64,000 bases of DNA, taken from NCBI RefSeq assembly GCF_000196175.1, contig NC_005363.1, positions 2,542,001-2,606,000 of the forward strand. Reading direction: 5' to 3'. The notes beneath the pieces were generated by a model. It ran no database searches. It was not told the origin of the DNA and was given only the letters and a program-made list of their open reading frames with translations. Of this stretch, positions 27,433 to 36,866 are shown in pieces. This stretch comes from Bdellovibrio bacteriovorus HD100. Its GTDB lineage: Bacteria; Bdellovibrionota; Bdellovibrionia; Bdellovibrionales; Bdellovibrionaceae. Positions within the stretch are counted from its first letter, which is position 1. The number at the start of each line of letters is the position of its first letter. Both the position numbers and the translations under genes were made by a program.

Positions 27433-29181
27433 GTGAAATCTTATTTCTCACGTCGATCCTTTCTAAAATCCTCGATGGCTGCGGGAGCACTGGGGCTTCT
27501 TAAATCCGAAGACGCTTCGGCCGCCCCTGAAATTCACCGGGTGAATCTGACCATGGACTACACCCGCCTGGCGGATTCCTTTTCCGAACTTGAAAGCTTT
27601 TATGAGGTGGTCGTCATCGGCTCCGGCTATGGCGGAGCCATCATGGGCGCACGCTTAAGCCCCCACCATCAAGTCGCCATCTTAGAGCGCGGCCGGGAGT
27701 GGCGCCCCGGCGAATACCCCGAGACCTTTCACGAACTCAAAAAACAAATCTATTGCGACAGCCAACCGCTGGGGCTGTTCTCGTATCACACCCATCGTGA
27801 CATCGATGTTGTCTGCGGCAGCGGCCTGGGAGGAACATCCCTGATCAATGCCGGGGTGGTGATTCGTCCGGATCGGGATTTGTATTCAAAAAAAGGCTGG
27901 CCCCAGGAAATTCGCACGGAGGCAGACCAGGGAACTTTTGAAAAATACTATCAGCGCGTTGAAAAGATGCTCCACATCCAGTCACACGATCCACGCAAAA
28001 CAAAGATCCGCAAAGCCGAAAATCTGCACCACAGCAGCGAGGCTTTGGGGGACCCATTCACCTGGGCGCGAATTGCTGTGAACCTTCACGGCCCCCATCG
28101 CAATGAATCCGGCGACACTCAGCCGAAATGCCATATGTGCGGCAATTGCAGCACGGGCTGCAACACGGGAGCTAAAAACACTCTGAATATGAACTATCTG
28201 CCCATGGCGAAAAAACACGGCGCCCGAATTTTCACCCAGATGCAGGTCAGCCACATTGAGCGAAACAAACAAGGGAACTATGTTGTCAGAGGCACCCACG
28301 TCTCTGCAGGCACGAAAAGGCCTTTTCGCATCGAGGCCCGCAATGTTGTGGTTTCTGCCGGCACCATGGGGTCGAACCAAATCCTGTTGCGCTCTCAGAA
28401 GTTGGGCAATCTGAAGTTTTCGCAAGAACTGGGGCAGCACTTTTCCGGCAACGGGGATTTGCTCGGACTGGGTTTTAACGGCGACACCGCGACGGACATG
28501 CTGGGAAACTCGAGCGCGAAAATATTCCGGCCGGGTATGATTTCCGGGGCCACCATCTATGGAATCGCCGACTATCGCCAGCGAAAAAACATCTTTGAAA
28601 GATTTTTGATCGAAGAAGGCAACATCCCCGGAGCCCTGGTGCAGCTGGCAAGACGCCTTACCACCTTCGTCAAAGCCCCAACCTCGCCGTCAAAGATCTA
28701 TCGGGCATGGCTTGATTTTATTGACAGCAAGGACTTTGAAAAAGGTTCGATGAATCATTCGATGGTCTATTTTGGCATGGGCCACGACCGGGGCCTGGGA
28801 CGCCTGGTCCTGAACAGTCAAAACCGCGTCGTGGTTCAGTGGCCCGGCGTGCAGCAGGATCCGATATTCAAGCGCATGATCGCCAAGATAAAACAACACG
28901 TCAGCGTCAATAACTCCACCTACGTCAAAAATCCGCGCAGCACTTTTATGGGCGGGAACAACCTGATCACCGTGCACCCGTTGGGCGGATGCTCCATGGG
29001 CGATTCTGTCACTGCAGGCGTCGTCAATCATCTGGGCCAGGTCTATCACCCCGAGGGCGGTTTGTACGAAGGTCTTTTTGTGATGGACGGATCGATCATC
29101 CCCACCGCCGTCGGGGTCAATCCCCTGCTGACGATTTCTGCCTTGGCGGAACGAGCCGCCGAGCACATCGAACTTCGCTAA
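27433..29181 (+). CDS. Tat-exported GMC-family oxidoreductase (cholesterol-oxidase-like)
   Basis: The GTG start gives 582 residues with a twin-arginine signal (SRRSFLKSSMAAGALGLL). The FAD-binding Rossmann motif is VVIGSGYGGAIMGARLS (about residues 59-75), with ERGREW after it. A cysteine-rich CHMCGNCSTGCNTGAKNT segment (about 235) is usual in the cholesterol-oxidase-like GMC group. Near the end there are HPLGGCSMGDS (active-site His) and the FAD-contact motif DGSIIPTAVGVNPLLTISALAERAA. It should oxidise an alcohol, perhaps a sterol-like one, in the periplasm; the actual substrate cannot be told. The gene converges on the decarboxylase gene, overlapping by 4 bases. Confidence 0.88.
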   Translation: MKSYFSRRSFLKSSMAAGALGLLKSEDASAAPEIHRVNLTMDYTRLADSFSELESFYEVVVIGSGYGGAIMGARLSPHHQVAILERGREWRPGEYPETFHELKKQIYCDSQPLGLFSYHTHRDIDVVCGSGLGGTSLINAGVVIRPDRDLYSKKGWPQEIRTEADQGTFEKYYQRVEKMLHIQSHDPRKTKIRKAENLHHSSEALGDPFTWARIAVNLHGPHRNESGDTQPKCHMCGNCSTGCNTGAKNTLNMNYLPMAKKHGARIFTQMQVSHIERNKQGNYVVRGTHVSAGTKRPFRIEARNVVVSAGTMGSNQILLRSQKLGNLKFSQELGQHFSGNGDLLGLGFNGDTATDMLGNSSAKIFRPGMISGATIYGIADYRQRKNIFERFLIEEGNIPGALVQLARRLTTFVKAPTSPSKIYRAWLDFIDSKDFEKGSMNHSMVYFGMGHDRGLGRLVLNSQNRVVVQWPGVQQDPIFKRMIAKIKQHVSVNNSTYVKNPRSTFMGGNNLITVHPLGGCSMGDSVTAGVVNHLGQVYHPEGGLYEGLFVMDGSIIPTAVGVNPLLTISALAERAAEHIELR

Positions 29182-30965
29182 CGCAAAAACGACGCTTCGA
29201 CAGCCGAGGGGCTTAGTTTATTTAACAACTCCACAAGCCGGGATACAAACTGGGTCTTTGATTCCTTGTTCAAGAAGAACGGATTCATGATGGTCATACG
29301 AAACAAAACCAAACCGGAATCATCCATCTCGATGTTCCACCGCTGGCAGTGGCTTTCAATCAGCTTCTGGTATTCAGGTCTTTTTAAGACTGTCTGAGAT
29401 ACCATAAATTCCCGCGTCACATTGACCGCCTGAACCAGTCTCCCCGTTTGGCGATTCACTTCCGACAGTTTTTGGGCTGAACCCAGATGAACCAGCGAAA
29501 GCAGATTCAGCTCCTGAGACTGCAAAATCCTAAGATCTTCACACTGTTCCTGGATTTCTTCCTTCAGCCTGTTCCGAGCCAGGATGGTCCGGCCTAAGAT
29601 TCGCCCGTATCCGCCGGAATCCATACCAATGGTTTTGGCCGTCATCCACGTGGCCGTAGCCCCCGCCGCAGAGCGGGACCCTTCCAGGGTCTTCATCCAC
29701 CGATCAATGCCCTTGGTTGGGGATTGGATGTATTTCGCATCAAACGCCGAGACCCGATAGTGAATTTGATCCGGAACCACGAAAGCACCACAGGCATACG
29801 GTACATACCCAAGCTTGTGGGGATCCAGAGTCACAGAGTCCGCCTTTGCCATCGCCGCCAGAGCCTGAGCAATAGCCGGATCAAGATTTTCACTTTTACC
29901 GTCCTTCAAAAGACTGCAGAAGTATCCACCATAGGCCGCATCCACGTGATGCCACAGATGCTGGTTGTGCTGAGCTTTCAGTTGCCCAAGATAGTCTTGA
30001 ACGGCATCCACCGGATCACACTGCCCAAGTTCTGTTGTTCCGGCCACCGAGACCACCATCAGAATGGGACGATCCTCGGCCAGCGCCTTTTCAACTTCCG
30101 TGCGCAAAGACTCCACATCCAAAATCCCCTGCGCATCCAAAGCAATCGGTCGGAAGGCCGTTTCTCCAAAACCCAATAGAGAAACACCTTTCAGCCACGA
30201 GTAATGCTTGGAGTCCGGAACCAGAACAACCGGCCCTTCATAGGGATGACCAAAGGCCTCTTCATAAACTCTTGCGACCTTCCAGGGACCCTGGGCCACC
30301 GCACTGTATTGTTTTAGTTCCATTTCAGGAACCTGATATTCGCGCAGGTATTTTTCATAGGCCTGCCATCCCATATGAGCCGCTTCCGAAAACTTCAGCT
30401 TCGTGAACCCTTTCAGATTCAGAAAACAGCCCAATGACAGAAAATGATCCATGCGATACCGGGCCCGCCACAGAGCCTCGATATTGGCCACCGTGCCGCC
30501 GGAAGTAAAATGCCCGGTGGCTTCACTCGCATCAAATCCGATCATCTTTGCCAGCTCCAGAATGGCTTCGTTTTCAATCACCGCCCCCACGCGGGCGGCT
30601 TCAGTCGAAATGTTATTGGGATTGTGCAAAAGAGCGACAAAGTGTCCGAACAGGGCCGGCAAAGAGATCTCTGAATACATGTGCCCGACGTACCGGGGCG
30701 AAAACTGCGGAATCTCGGCCTCAAAGCGATGACACAGGTCCTGAAGGACCTGTTGTGTCTTCTCACGGCGACTTTGAAACTCTCCACTTTTTTGATCTGA
30801 TCGGGAGATGGCCTTGCCATCGTCAGGAAAAAGATCCTGCCTCCACTGAAACCAATGATCCAGAACAGCCAGCATCTCATGCCGAACCCAATCCGCATTT
30901 TCAGACTGCGGTCCCAGAAAAAAACTTTTTAGCGCCGCTTCTTCAGGTGAACACTTTTCTGCCAT
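29178..30965 (-). CDS. PLP-dependent group II amino-acid decarboxylase
   Basis: The 595-residue enzyme is of the glutamate/aromatic amino-acid decarboxylase family. Seen are the substrate loop FTSGGTVANIEALWRAR (about 165), MVVSVAGTTELGQCDPVD, the HVDAAYGGYF cofactor motif with Asp (about 345) and the PLP-binding Lys in VTLDPHKLGYVPYACGAF (about 395). The chain is longer than glutamate decarboxylase (about 460) and closer to the fungal/bacterial tyrosine-type enzymes, but I cannot fix the substrate. Start 30965 is chosen for AGAAGG directly upstream. There is no transporter next to it, so an acid-resistance antiport system is not evident. Confidence 0.87.
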   Translation of the reverse strand: MAEKCSPEEAALKSFFLGPQSENADWVRHEMLAVLDHWFQWRQDLFPDDGKAISRSDQKSGEFQSRREKTQQVLQDLCHRFEAEIPQFSPRYVGHMYSEISLPALFGHFVALLHNPNNISTEAARVGAVIENEAILELAKMIGFDASEATGHFTSGGTVANIEALWRARYRMDHFLSLGCFLNLKGFTKLKFSEAAHMGWQAYEKYLREYQVPEMELKQYSAVAQGPWKVARVYEEAFGHPYEGPVVLVPDSKHYSWLKGVSLLGFGETAFRPIALDAQGILDVESLRTEVEKALAEDRPILMVVSVAGTTELGQCDPVDAVQDYLGQLKAQHNQHLWHHVDAAYGGYFCSLLKDGKSENLDPAIAQALAAMAKADSVTLDPHKLGYVPYACGAFVVPDQIHYRVSAFDAKYIQSPTKGIDRWMKTLEGSRSAAGATATWMTAKTIGMDSGGYGRILGRTILARNRLKEEIQEQCEDLRILQSQELNLLSLVHLGSAQKLSEVNRQTGRLVQAVNVTREFMVSQTVLKRPEYQKLIESHCQRWNIEMDDSGLVLFRMTIMNPFFLNKESKTQFVSRLVELLNKLSPSAVEASFLR

Positions 30966-31170
30966 AGTACCTTCTTCCCGCGAATGGCGACAAAAAGAAA
31001 TGACCAAGATCATGTTTCTTCGTTTTTAGAGTTTGAAATCCACTCCGGGGGCGGAGACTGCGGACGGAAGCCCTTTCAATTGGTTGTTATTTGTCCAGAT
31101 TCCCGAAAGGAAATTTGTGATTCACCAGACTAAAAAGTAATTTCCGCAAATACCTTTCAGGAGACAAAGC

Positions 31171-33234
31171 ATGAAAATCTTTTCGATCTTATACATAGCC
31201 GCTGTGACCTCCACAGCCTTCGCACAAGAGGCCCCAGCCACCAGCCCCGATGTCGTAAATCTTCCGACAATTCAGGTGCTCAGCGAGAGACAGGAGGAAG
31301 TGCTAAAAACCCCTGGTGCCGTCACCGTGGTCACCCAGGATGAACTTAAAAAAAACAAACCAACCAGTGCGCAGGATGCCGTCAAAAGAACCGCTGGCGC
31401 CAACGTGATCGAAGCCGAAGGTGTGGCCTATATCGGGATGCGCGGCCTAAGCCCGGACGGAAGCCGCAAGGTTCTTCTGCTTGAAGACGGCGCTCCTCTG
31501 GCACTGGGGCCCTATATCGACTCTTCAGCATACTATGCGCCGATCGTTGAACGGATGGAACGCATTGACATCCGCAAAGGCAGCAGCTCGCTGGCCTTTG
31601 GCCCTTCCACCATTGGCGGAGTCATCAACTATCTGACCAAAAATCCCACAAAGGATCATGGCAATGCGGTGACATTGACAGGTGGTTCCCGGGATTATAA
31701 AGCCCTCTTGATCGAAGGCAGTTCCGTGAAAGACGGCACCGGATTGTTGTTAAATATTTTTGCCAAGGACGGAAACGGTTCCCGCGACAACAGTCATTTC
31801 AAAACTCAGGATGTGCTGGTGAAGTATGGTGGGGCGCTGTCGGACAAAAGTTATATCGGCATCAAATTGAGCCACTATAAAAGCGAAGCACAACTGACTT
31901 ATCTGGGCCTGACCCAGAAACTGTATGAAGAGGACCCTTATCAGAATCCGGCGAAAGATGACATTCTTTATATCAATCGCTATGAAATGAATCTGACCCA
32001 TGACTATCAGATCAACGGCGACTCCCGATTGGCGACGCTGTTTTACGTCAATCAGACCGCGCGAGACTGGTGGAGACAGAATTTCTCAAAGGACGGCGCG
32101 GGCAACATCAGTATGACCGCCGGGAACAAAGGGCGCAATCGCACCTTTGATGTCGCCGGCATCGACAGCCGCTACTTCCTGAACTGGAATGCGGGTGAAG
32201 TCACCAACGACCTGCAAGTGGGCTTGCGCCTGCACACCGAAGACATGCGCAACGTCGAGGTCAAAGGCGCCACCTCCACGTCCCGATCCGGAGTCATTGA
32301 TACTGACGACAAACGTTTTGCGGATGCACAGACATTGTATGCTGAAAACGCCTTTAATCTGGAACGCTGGACCATCACACCAGGAGTGCGCATTGAATCC
32401 TATCGACAAAGCCGGATGATCTATCGAAAATCATCTGCCGATTTCAATCAGGGATCTGCCACCAGAAACACCGAGTATCTGGGCGGCATGGGTGCCGCTT
32501 ATGAGCTGACAAAGCAAGAGTTTCTGTTTGCCGGAGTTCACCAGGGGTTCGCTCCTCCAAGAGTGCAGGATTCCATCGACAACAATGGCCAAGCCGTGGA
32601 TTTAAGCGCGGAAAGAAGCGTGAATGTCGAGCTTGGGTATCGCAGCCAGCGGGACAACTTCCAGATGGAAGCAGCCCTGTTCCAGCTGGATTTTTCAAAC
32701 CAGCTGATTCAGGCTACAGAATCCGGCGGGGCTTCAAGCACACTGACAAACGGCGGAAAAACTTTGCACCAGGGACTTGAACTTTCAACCCGCTACAGTC
32801 CCGAGTTTGATCGCTCTTTGATCATCGACGTCAATGCCACTTACCTGCCCGTGGCAAAGTTTAACAGCACCCGAATTATTTCCTCTGAAGACCGCAATGG
32901 CAATCGCCTGCCCTATGCCCCCGAATACATGTTCAACGCGGCCCTGGGATACAAACGTCAAGCCTGGTTCACTCAGCTGCAATATGCCTTCGTCAGTGAA
33001 CAGTACGCCGATGCTGAAAACACGGTGGAAGGTTCCGTGGATGGAATGCGTGGTGTGCTGCCGGCCTATGGGCTGTTTCACCTGACCGGCGAATACCAGG
33101 CAACACGGGATCTGACTTTGGAGCTGTCAGTGCGAAATCTGGCGGACACCACCTACATCGCCTCAAGGGCCCCTCAGGGAATCTTTCCTGGGATGCGCCG
33201 GACCGCCTTTCTGGGACTGAAAACAGAATTCTAA
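31171..33234 (+). CDS. TonB-dependent outer-membrane receptor (FecA-like)
   Basis: The 687-residue receptor has a signal peptide (AFAQ at about residue 19) and a TonB-box-like LPTIQVLSE. The plug domain runs from about 35 to 155 (GAVTVVTQDELKKNKPTSAQDAVKRT, IGMRGLSPDGSRKVLLLEDG, RIDIRKGSSSLAFGPSTIGGVINYLTK). A barrel of aromatic strands follows and ends in a terminal Phe (GLKTEF), as outer-membrane porins do. It imports a siderophore or other large ligand using TonB energy; the ligand is unknown. A CAGGAGA ribosome-binding site is present. No obvious Fur box was seen upstream. Confidence 0.92.
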   Translation: MKIFSILYIAAVTSTAFAQEAPATSPDVVNLPTIQVLSERQEEVLKTPGAVTVVTQDELKKNKPTSAQDAVKRTAGANVIEAEGVAYIGMRGLSPDGSRKVLLLEDGAPLALGPYIDSSAYYAPIVERMERIDIRKGSSSLAFGPSTIGGVINYLTKNPTKDHGNAVTLTGGSRDYKALLIEGSSVKDGTGLLLNIFAKDGNGSRDNSHFKTQDVLVKYGGALSDKSYIGIKLSHYKSEAQLTYLGLTQKLYEEDPYQNPAKDDILYINRYEMNLTHDYQINGDSRLATLFYVNQTARDWWRQNFSKDGAGNISMTAGNKGRNRTFDVAGIDSRYFLNWNAGEVTNDLQVGLRLHTEDMRNVEVKGATSTSRSGVIDTDDKRFADAQTLYAENAFNLERWTITPGVRIESYRQSRMIYRKSSADFNQGSATRNTEYLGGMGAAYELTKQEFLFAGVHQGFAPPRVQDSIDNNGQAVDLSAERSVNVELGYRSQRDNFQMEAALFQLDFSNQLIQATESGGASSTLTNGGKTLHQGLELSTRYSPEFDRSLIIDVNATYLPVAKFNSTRIISSEDRNGNRLPYAPEYMFNAALGYKRQAWFTQLQYAFVSEQYADAENTVEGSVDGMRGVLPAYGLFHLTGEYQATRDLTLELSVRNLADTTYIASRAPQGIFPGMRRTAFLGLKTEF

Positions 33235-33319
33235 ACATGCTTTAAAAGCTCTGATGCAATTGCGCGGAATTTACAGTATCCTTGTAACAGGTACTCAAAC
33301 TTCAACGGAAGGATGAGAA

Positions 33320-33937
33320 ATGGCAGAACCAAAGTCCTATGCCACAGGCATCGCCAATTCACTGTTGGATCTGGTCAGTCAGATCCCCGACTCTCCACAC
33401 AAGGCATCCAACACTCCGGTTAAAGATTCCGCGCAAGTGATCAAGTCCGCCTCTTTGCGAGCGGCCAGTGTGTCGGCGGCGTTGGCCATTCCACCGGGGC
33501 CCTTTGGCATGATGACAATTCTTCCTGATTTGATTTTGATCTGGCGAATTCAAGCTCAGATGGTTTCAGATATTGCGGCCATTCATGGCAAAACAGGATT
33601 TTTGACCAGAGAAGCTTTGCTGTTTTGCCTGTTCAAACACGGCGCCAGCCAACTTTTCCGCGACATCGTCGTGCGCGTCGGTGAACGCTATGTTCTGCGC
33701 AAGACCAGCCTGCGCATGGTGCAAAGATTGTGTGAAAGACTGGGCCTGCGGGTCAGCCAACGAATGCTGGGGGCGACGATCTCGCGCTGGATTCCAGTGG
33801 CCGGAGCCGTTGCCGTCGGCTGGTATACACGCTATGATACTCAACAGGTCGGTCAGTCGGCCCTGGATTTATTTTCTAAAGACATCGACACCGATGAAAT
33901 GAAAGATGTCACCGAGTCAGAAAGGAATCTGCCTTGA
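33320..33937 (+). CDS. EcsC-family protein
   Basis: The 205-residue protein matches EcsC-like proteins. It has a small-residue-rich hydrophobic stretch (SLRAASVSAALAIPPGPFGMMTILPDLILIW, about 45-75, with conserved P-G-P and PDL), then basic helices and a second hydrophobic helix near 155-170. EcsC proteins are membrane-associated and of uncertain function; in Bacillus EcsC sits with an ABC transporter. Here it is instead followed at once by a lipoprotein gene, whose TTG start overlaps its TGA stop (33934-33937), so the two and the next gene form an operon. Confidence 0.75.
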   Translation: MAEPKSYATGIANSLLDLVSQIPDSPHKASNTPVKDSAQVIKSASLRAASVSAALAIPPGPFGMMTILPDLILIWRIQAQMVSDIAAIHGKTGFLTREALLFCLFKHGASQLFRDIVVRVGERYVLRKTSLRMVQRLCERLGLRVSQRMLGATISRWIPVAGAVAVGWYTRYDTQQVGQSALDLFSKDIDTDEMKDVTESERNLP

Positions 33938-34392
33938 AAAAAGCAACCCTGTTACCCCTGATCTGCCTGTGTTTGTGGGGCTGCGCCCACAGCGAAACGA
34001 CCCCTGAGGAGACCCGCATGCAAAACACCTCGGCCCCTGCTGCCAACTTCAAAGACATCCGCTGGGAACTGGTCGAGCTGATGGGGCAACCCGTGAAATA
34101 CTCCAACACGGATTCGCAAAAGGTCTACATTCAGTTCAACAGCGGCGACAACCGCGTCAACGGCAATGATGGCTGCAACAATTTCACCGGAGCTTATGAA
34201 GAAACTCCGGGCCAGCGTCTGTTCATCTCAAAGCTGGCTTCCACCAAAAAATTCTGTGTGAAAATGCCGACGGAAGATAACTTCGGCGAAGTTTTGCAAG
34301 GAGTCGACAACTACACCGTGGATGGAGACCACTTAAGCCTGAATAAAGCGCGCATCGCGCCTCTGGCCCGTTTTAAAGCCGTCAGCAAATGA
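33934..34392 (+). CDS. META-domain lipoprotein (HslJ-like)
   Basis: The TTG start (AAAGGA upstream) gives 152 residues. The lipobox is LWGC (Cys about 17). Residues about 40-148 are a META domain, with IRWELVELMGQPV, VYIQFNSGDNRVNGNDGCNNFTGAYE and a strand-rich end. HslJ-type META proteins are linked to heat or drug resistance, but the biochemical role is unclear. Translation is coupled to the EcsC gene and to the next gene (ATGA at 34389). Confidence 0.85.
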   Translation: MKKATLLPLICLCLWGCAHSETTPEETRMQNTSAPAANFKDIRWELVELMGQPVKYSNTDSQKVYIQFNSGDNRVNGNDGCNNFTGAYEETPGQRLFISKLASTKKFCVKMPTEDNFGEVLQGVDNYTVDGDHLSLNKARIAPLARFKAVSK

Positions 34393-35129
34393 AGCTTTCA
34401 TTGATTCTGCTGGGGGCCGCTCTGTGGGCGACACCGCCCGTGCAGGTGCCCTCGAAATTCTCAGGCCACAAAGGCAAGGACATCGTCTATCAGGGGCTGA
34501 CTGAGGACTTTGTCCCCTTCAACTATCAGGAAGATGGCGACGTGAAAGGTTCGGCCACGGAGGTCGCAAAAGAGGCCTTTAAACGCGCAAAGCTCAAAGT
34601 GTCCTTTGCTGTGTGGCCCTGGGCCCGGGCCTATAAGGCGGCCCTGGAAAAACCCAAACACTTTGTCTACTCCACCTCTCGCACGCAAGAGCGCGAAAAA
34701 CTTTTCAAATGGGTGGGCCCCATCGTGAAAGATGAAGTCCATCTGGCCTGCCTGGAAGGGGCTGACTTCGTCCCCCACCCGGACTTTACCACCTTCAAAT
34801 CCCACACCGTCGCGGGCCAGTATGGTGACGCCCCGATTGAGTTTTTGCAAAAGCACGGCTTTAAAATCACCATCTATCGCGAAGAAGACGAACGCATGCA
34901 GGCCTTTAAAAAGGGCCGCATCCCGCTGGACATCGTGACGACGGGAAGCCAGAAATCCTATGAAACCAAATGGAATGTCAAATACAAGAAGCTGGCCTAC
35001 TTGTACTCTACAGATTACTGGCTGGCATTTCATCCCAGCACGCCTGATGCCGTCATCGAAGCCCTGAACAGCGCCTTGGAATCCATGCGCAAAGACGGCA
35101 CCCTTAAAAATATCACCGCTAAGTACTAG
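34389..35129 (+). CDS. Periplasmic solute-binding-like protein (SBP_bac_3 type)
   Basis: The 246-residue protein has a signal peptide (MKLSLILLGAALWA). It resembles amino-acid-type binding proteins: YQGLTEDFVPFNYQEDGDVKGSATEVAKEAF at the ligand end, VWPWARAYKAALE, and a second lobe with HTVAGQYGDAPIEFLQKHGF. Many free-standing proteins of this kind are not transporter parts; no ABC permease or ATPase is adjacent. It is the last gene of the EcsC-META operon. The ligand is unknown. Confidence 0.75.
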   Translation: MKLSLILLGAALWATPPVQVPSKFSGHKGKDIVYQGLTEDFVPFNYQEDGDVKGSATEVAKEAFKRAKLKVSFAVWPWARAYKAALEKPKHFVYSTSRTQEREKLFKWVGPIVKDEVHLACLEGADFVPHPDFTTFKSHTVAGQYGDAPIEFLQKHGFKITIYREEDERMQAFKKGRIPLDIVTTGSQKSYETKWNVKYKKLAYLYSTDYWLAFHPSTPDAVIEALNSALESMRKDGTLKNITAKY

Positions 35130-35161
35130 CTTCCGCGGCCTTGATATGTTTTAACTGACCT

Positions 35162-35518
35162 ATGAGTACTGAATCCAAATGCCCTAAATGCAATTCCGAA
35201 CATGTTTATCAAGACGGCAACCTTTGGGTTTGCCCAGAGTGCGCCCACGAATGGAGCGCCCACGCCTCTGCCGCTCCGGTGGAAGAAGAAACCGCTGACA
35301 ATGTAATCAAAGATGCCAACGGCAACATTCTTCAGGATGGTGATACAGTCGTGGTGATCAAAGATCTGAAGATCAAAGGATCTTCGTCGGTGGTCAAAGT
35401 TGGAACCAAAGTAAAAAACATCCGCCTGCAATCCGGTGGTGACGGTCACGACATTGCCTGCAAGATCGATGGCTTTGGGGCGATGAACCTCAAGTCAGAG
35501 TTCGTAAAGAAGGCGTAA
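35162..35518 (+). CDS. PhnA/YjdM-family zinc-ribbon protein
   Basis: The 118-residue protein has an N-terminal zinc ribbon ([10 protein letters not shown], then CPECAHEW). The PhnA C-terminal domain follows, with [28 protein letters not shown] and a final [22 protein letters not shown]. This is the full-length YjdM pattern. Despite the old name, a direct role in alkylphosphonate use is unproven. The last base pair of the gene overlaps the ATG of the next one, so the two are probably co-translated. Confidence 0.9.
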   Translation: MSTESKCPKCNSEHVYQDGNLWVCPECAHEWSAHASAAPVEEETADNVIKDANGNILQDGDTVVVIKDLKIKGSSSVVKVGTKVKNIRLQSGGDGHDIACKIDGFGAMNLKSEFVKKA

Positions 35519-36240
35519 TGACCCGAATTCTGATTCTGACCGCCATGAAAGAAGAACTGAAAGACGTCGCGGGCCTGCCTGCGACGCCCACAACTTCTTT
35601 GGCGCCTTTTGCAGTCCCGGTGTGGAAGCTGCAAAGGAATGAAGCAGAAATTCTTATCGCTCAAACCGGCATCGGCCCCATCAATGCCAGCTCGGTTCTG
35701 ACGTCATTTCTTAGCAACCACAAATTCGATGTCGTCCTGCTGCTGGGTTTGGGGGGTGCTGTTGATCCGGCATTAAAGCTTGGTGATGTTTGCATCGCCA
35801 CAGACGTCATTCAGCACGATGCCGTCTGCTCGTCTGATCACGGTCTGGAATACATGGCCAGTGGTGAACTGCACCTGTCCCTGCCTAAAGAAAAGCGCAA
35901 ACCGCTCAAGATCAAAGCTTCAACGCATTGGAATCAAAAGATCGACAGCCTTTTGAAAAACCAGCCCGGCACCGTACACCATGGAATTGTTTTATCCGGG
36001 TCCGAGTTTGTCGGCGGCACCGTTCGCAAGAACTTGCTCAAGCGCACGTTTGCTGATGCCCTGTTGGTTGATATGGAGGCGTGTTCTGTCGCTTATCTTT
36101 GCGAAAAAGCCCAGGTGCCTTTTGTGATCGCAAAAACAGTGGCTGACACCACCCACAGCAAACCCACTGAGGAATACGTCAATTTCCTGACTTCCAGTCA
36201 GAAAAAAACCGCCGACATCATCGACGGCCTGCTGGCTTAA
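35518..36240 (+). CDS. MTA/SAH nucleosidase-like purine nucleoside hydrolase
   Basis: The 240-residue protein has the nucleosidase/phosphorylase fold: ILILTAMKEEL at the N-terminus, QTGIGPINAS, LLGLGGAVDPALKLGDVCIA (about 75-95), SGSEFVGG (about 160) and VDMEACSVAYLCEKAQVP (about 183; the Glu after Met contacts ribose). VADTTHS carries the catalytic Asp. This fits 5'-methylthioadenosine/S-adenosylhomocysteine nucleosidase, though futalosine hydrolase is similar and cannot be ruled out by eye. It starts on the last base of phnA. Confidence 0.8.
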   Translation: MTRILILTAMKEELKDVAGLPATPTTSLAPFAVPVWKLQRNEAEILIAQTGIGPINASSVLTSFLSNHKFDVVLLLGLGGAVDPALKLGDVCIATDVIQHDAVCSSDHGLEYMASGELHLSLPKEKRKPLKIKASTHWNQKIDSLLKNQPGTVHHGIVLSGSEFVGGTVRKNLLKRTFADALLVDMEACSVAYLCEKAQVPFVIAKTVADTTHSKPTEEYVNFLTSSQKKTADIIDGLLA

Positions 36241-36257
36241 TCCGAATTTTTTTTAGT

Positions 36258-36866
36258 CTATTCCAAGACCGGATGTTTGCCGTGCACTTGATCTTTGGGA
36301 AGTGCATTAAAGTGCCACCACTCGTGCTCCAGCACTTTGAATCCCTGATCTTCCATCAGACTTCGCAACAGCAGGCGGTTTTGCAGTTGGGCTTGCGTCA
36401 ACTCGCCGGACTGCAAAAACTGCTTTTCCAGTTTCGGCTGAGCCAGGTCGCGGAAGTCATCAAAACCTGTGCCCATGTCCAAAGCGACGCCCTCTTTGGT
36501 TTGCAGGCTCAAATCCATCGCCATGCCAAAGTTATGAAGCGAGCCTGGATAGGGGGCCGCCACATAGTTCTGAAAAGGTGTTCCCGCCAGATGATCATAG
36601 AACTGCGCCTGAATGCTGCGTGGACGAAGGGCATCCCAAACCAGAAACTGCAAATCCGGATGCTTTTCACGCAAGACCGCACAGGCCTTCATGAACATCT
36701 CATAGGCCACGGGGGAAACAAAACAACGGTCAAAACCTTTATAAATATCCACATTCATAAAGTTGTCGTCAGTGGCGTATTTCATATCCAGAAAAACTTC
36801 CGCAGAAGGTTTGATCTCTTTGAAGTTTTCTTCGATCCAGGCAATTTGATTTACAAAAGAAGTCAT
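36258..36866 (-). CDS. VanX-like D-Ala-D-Ala dipeptidase
   Basis: The 202-residue zinc peptidase has the two VanX motifs: S-x-H-x3-G-x-A-x-D as SLHNFGMAMD (about residue 115) and E-H-E-W-W-H (about 180). WDALRPRS includes the Arg that steadies the transition state. It cleaves D-alanyl-D-alanine dipeptide. There is no signal peptide, so it acts in the cytoplasm. Without VanA/VanH neighbours a vancomycin-resistance role is unlikely; recycling prey or own cell-wall dipeptide is a reasonable inference. The ATG overlaps the TGA of the next upstream gene. Confidence 0.88.
   Translation of the reverse strand: MTSFVNQIAWIEENFKEIKPSAEVFLDMKYATDDNFMNVDIYKGFDRCFVSPVAYEMFMKACAVLREKHPDLQFLVWDALRPRSIQAQFYDHLAGTPFQNYVAAPYPGSLHNFGMAMDLSLQTKEGVALDMGTGFDDFRDLAQPKLEKQFLQSGELTQAQLQNRLLLRSLMEDQGFKVLEHEWWHFNALPKDQVHGKHPVLE

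Noticed and set aside
36258-36866. Vancomycin-resistance operon suggested by the VanX-like gene.
   Set aside because: No vanA, vanH, vanR or vanS relatives are adjacent; a lone dipeptidase fits peptide recycling better.
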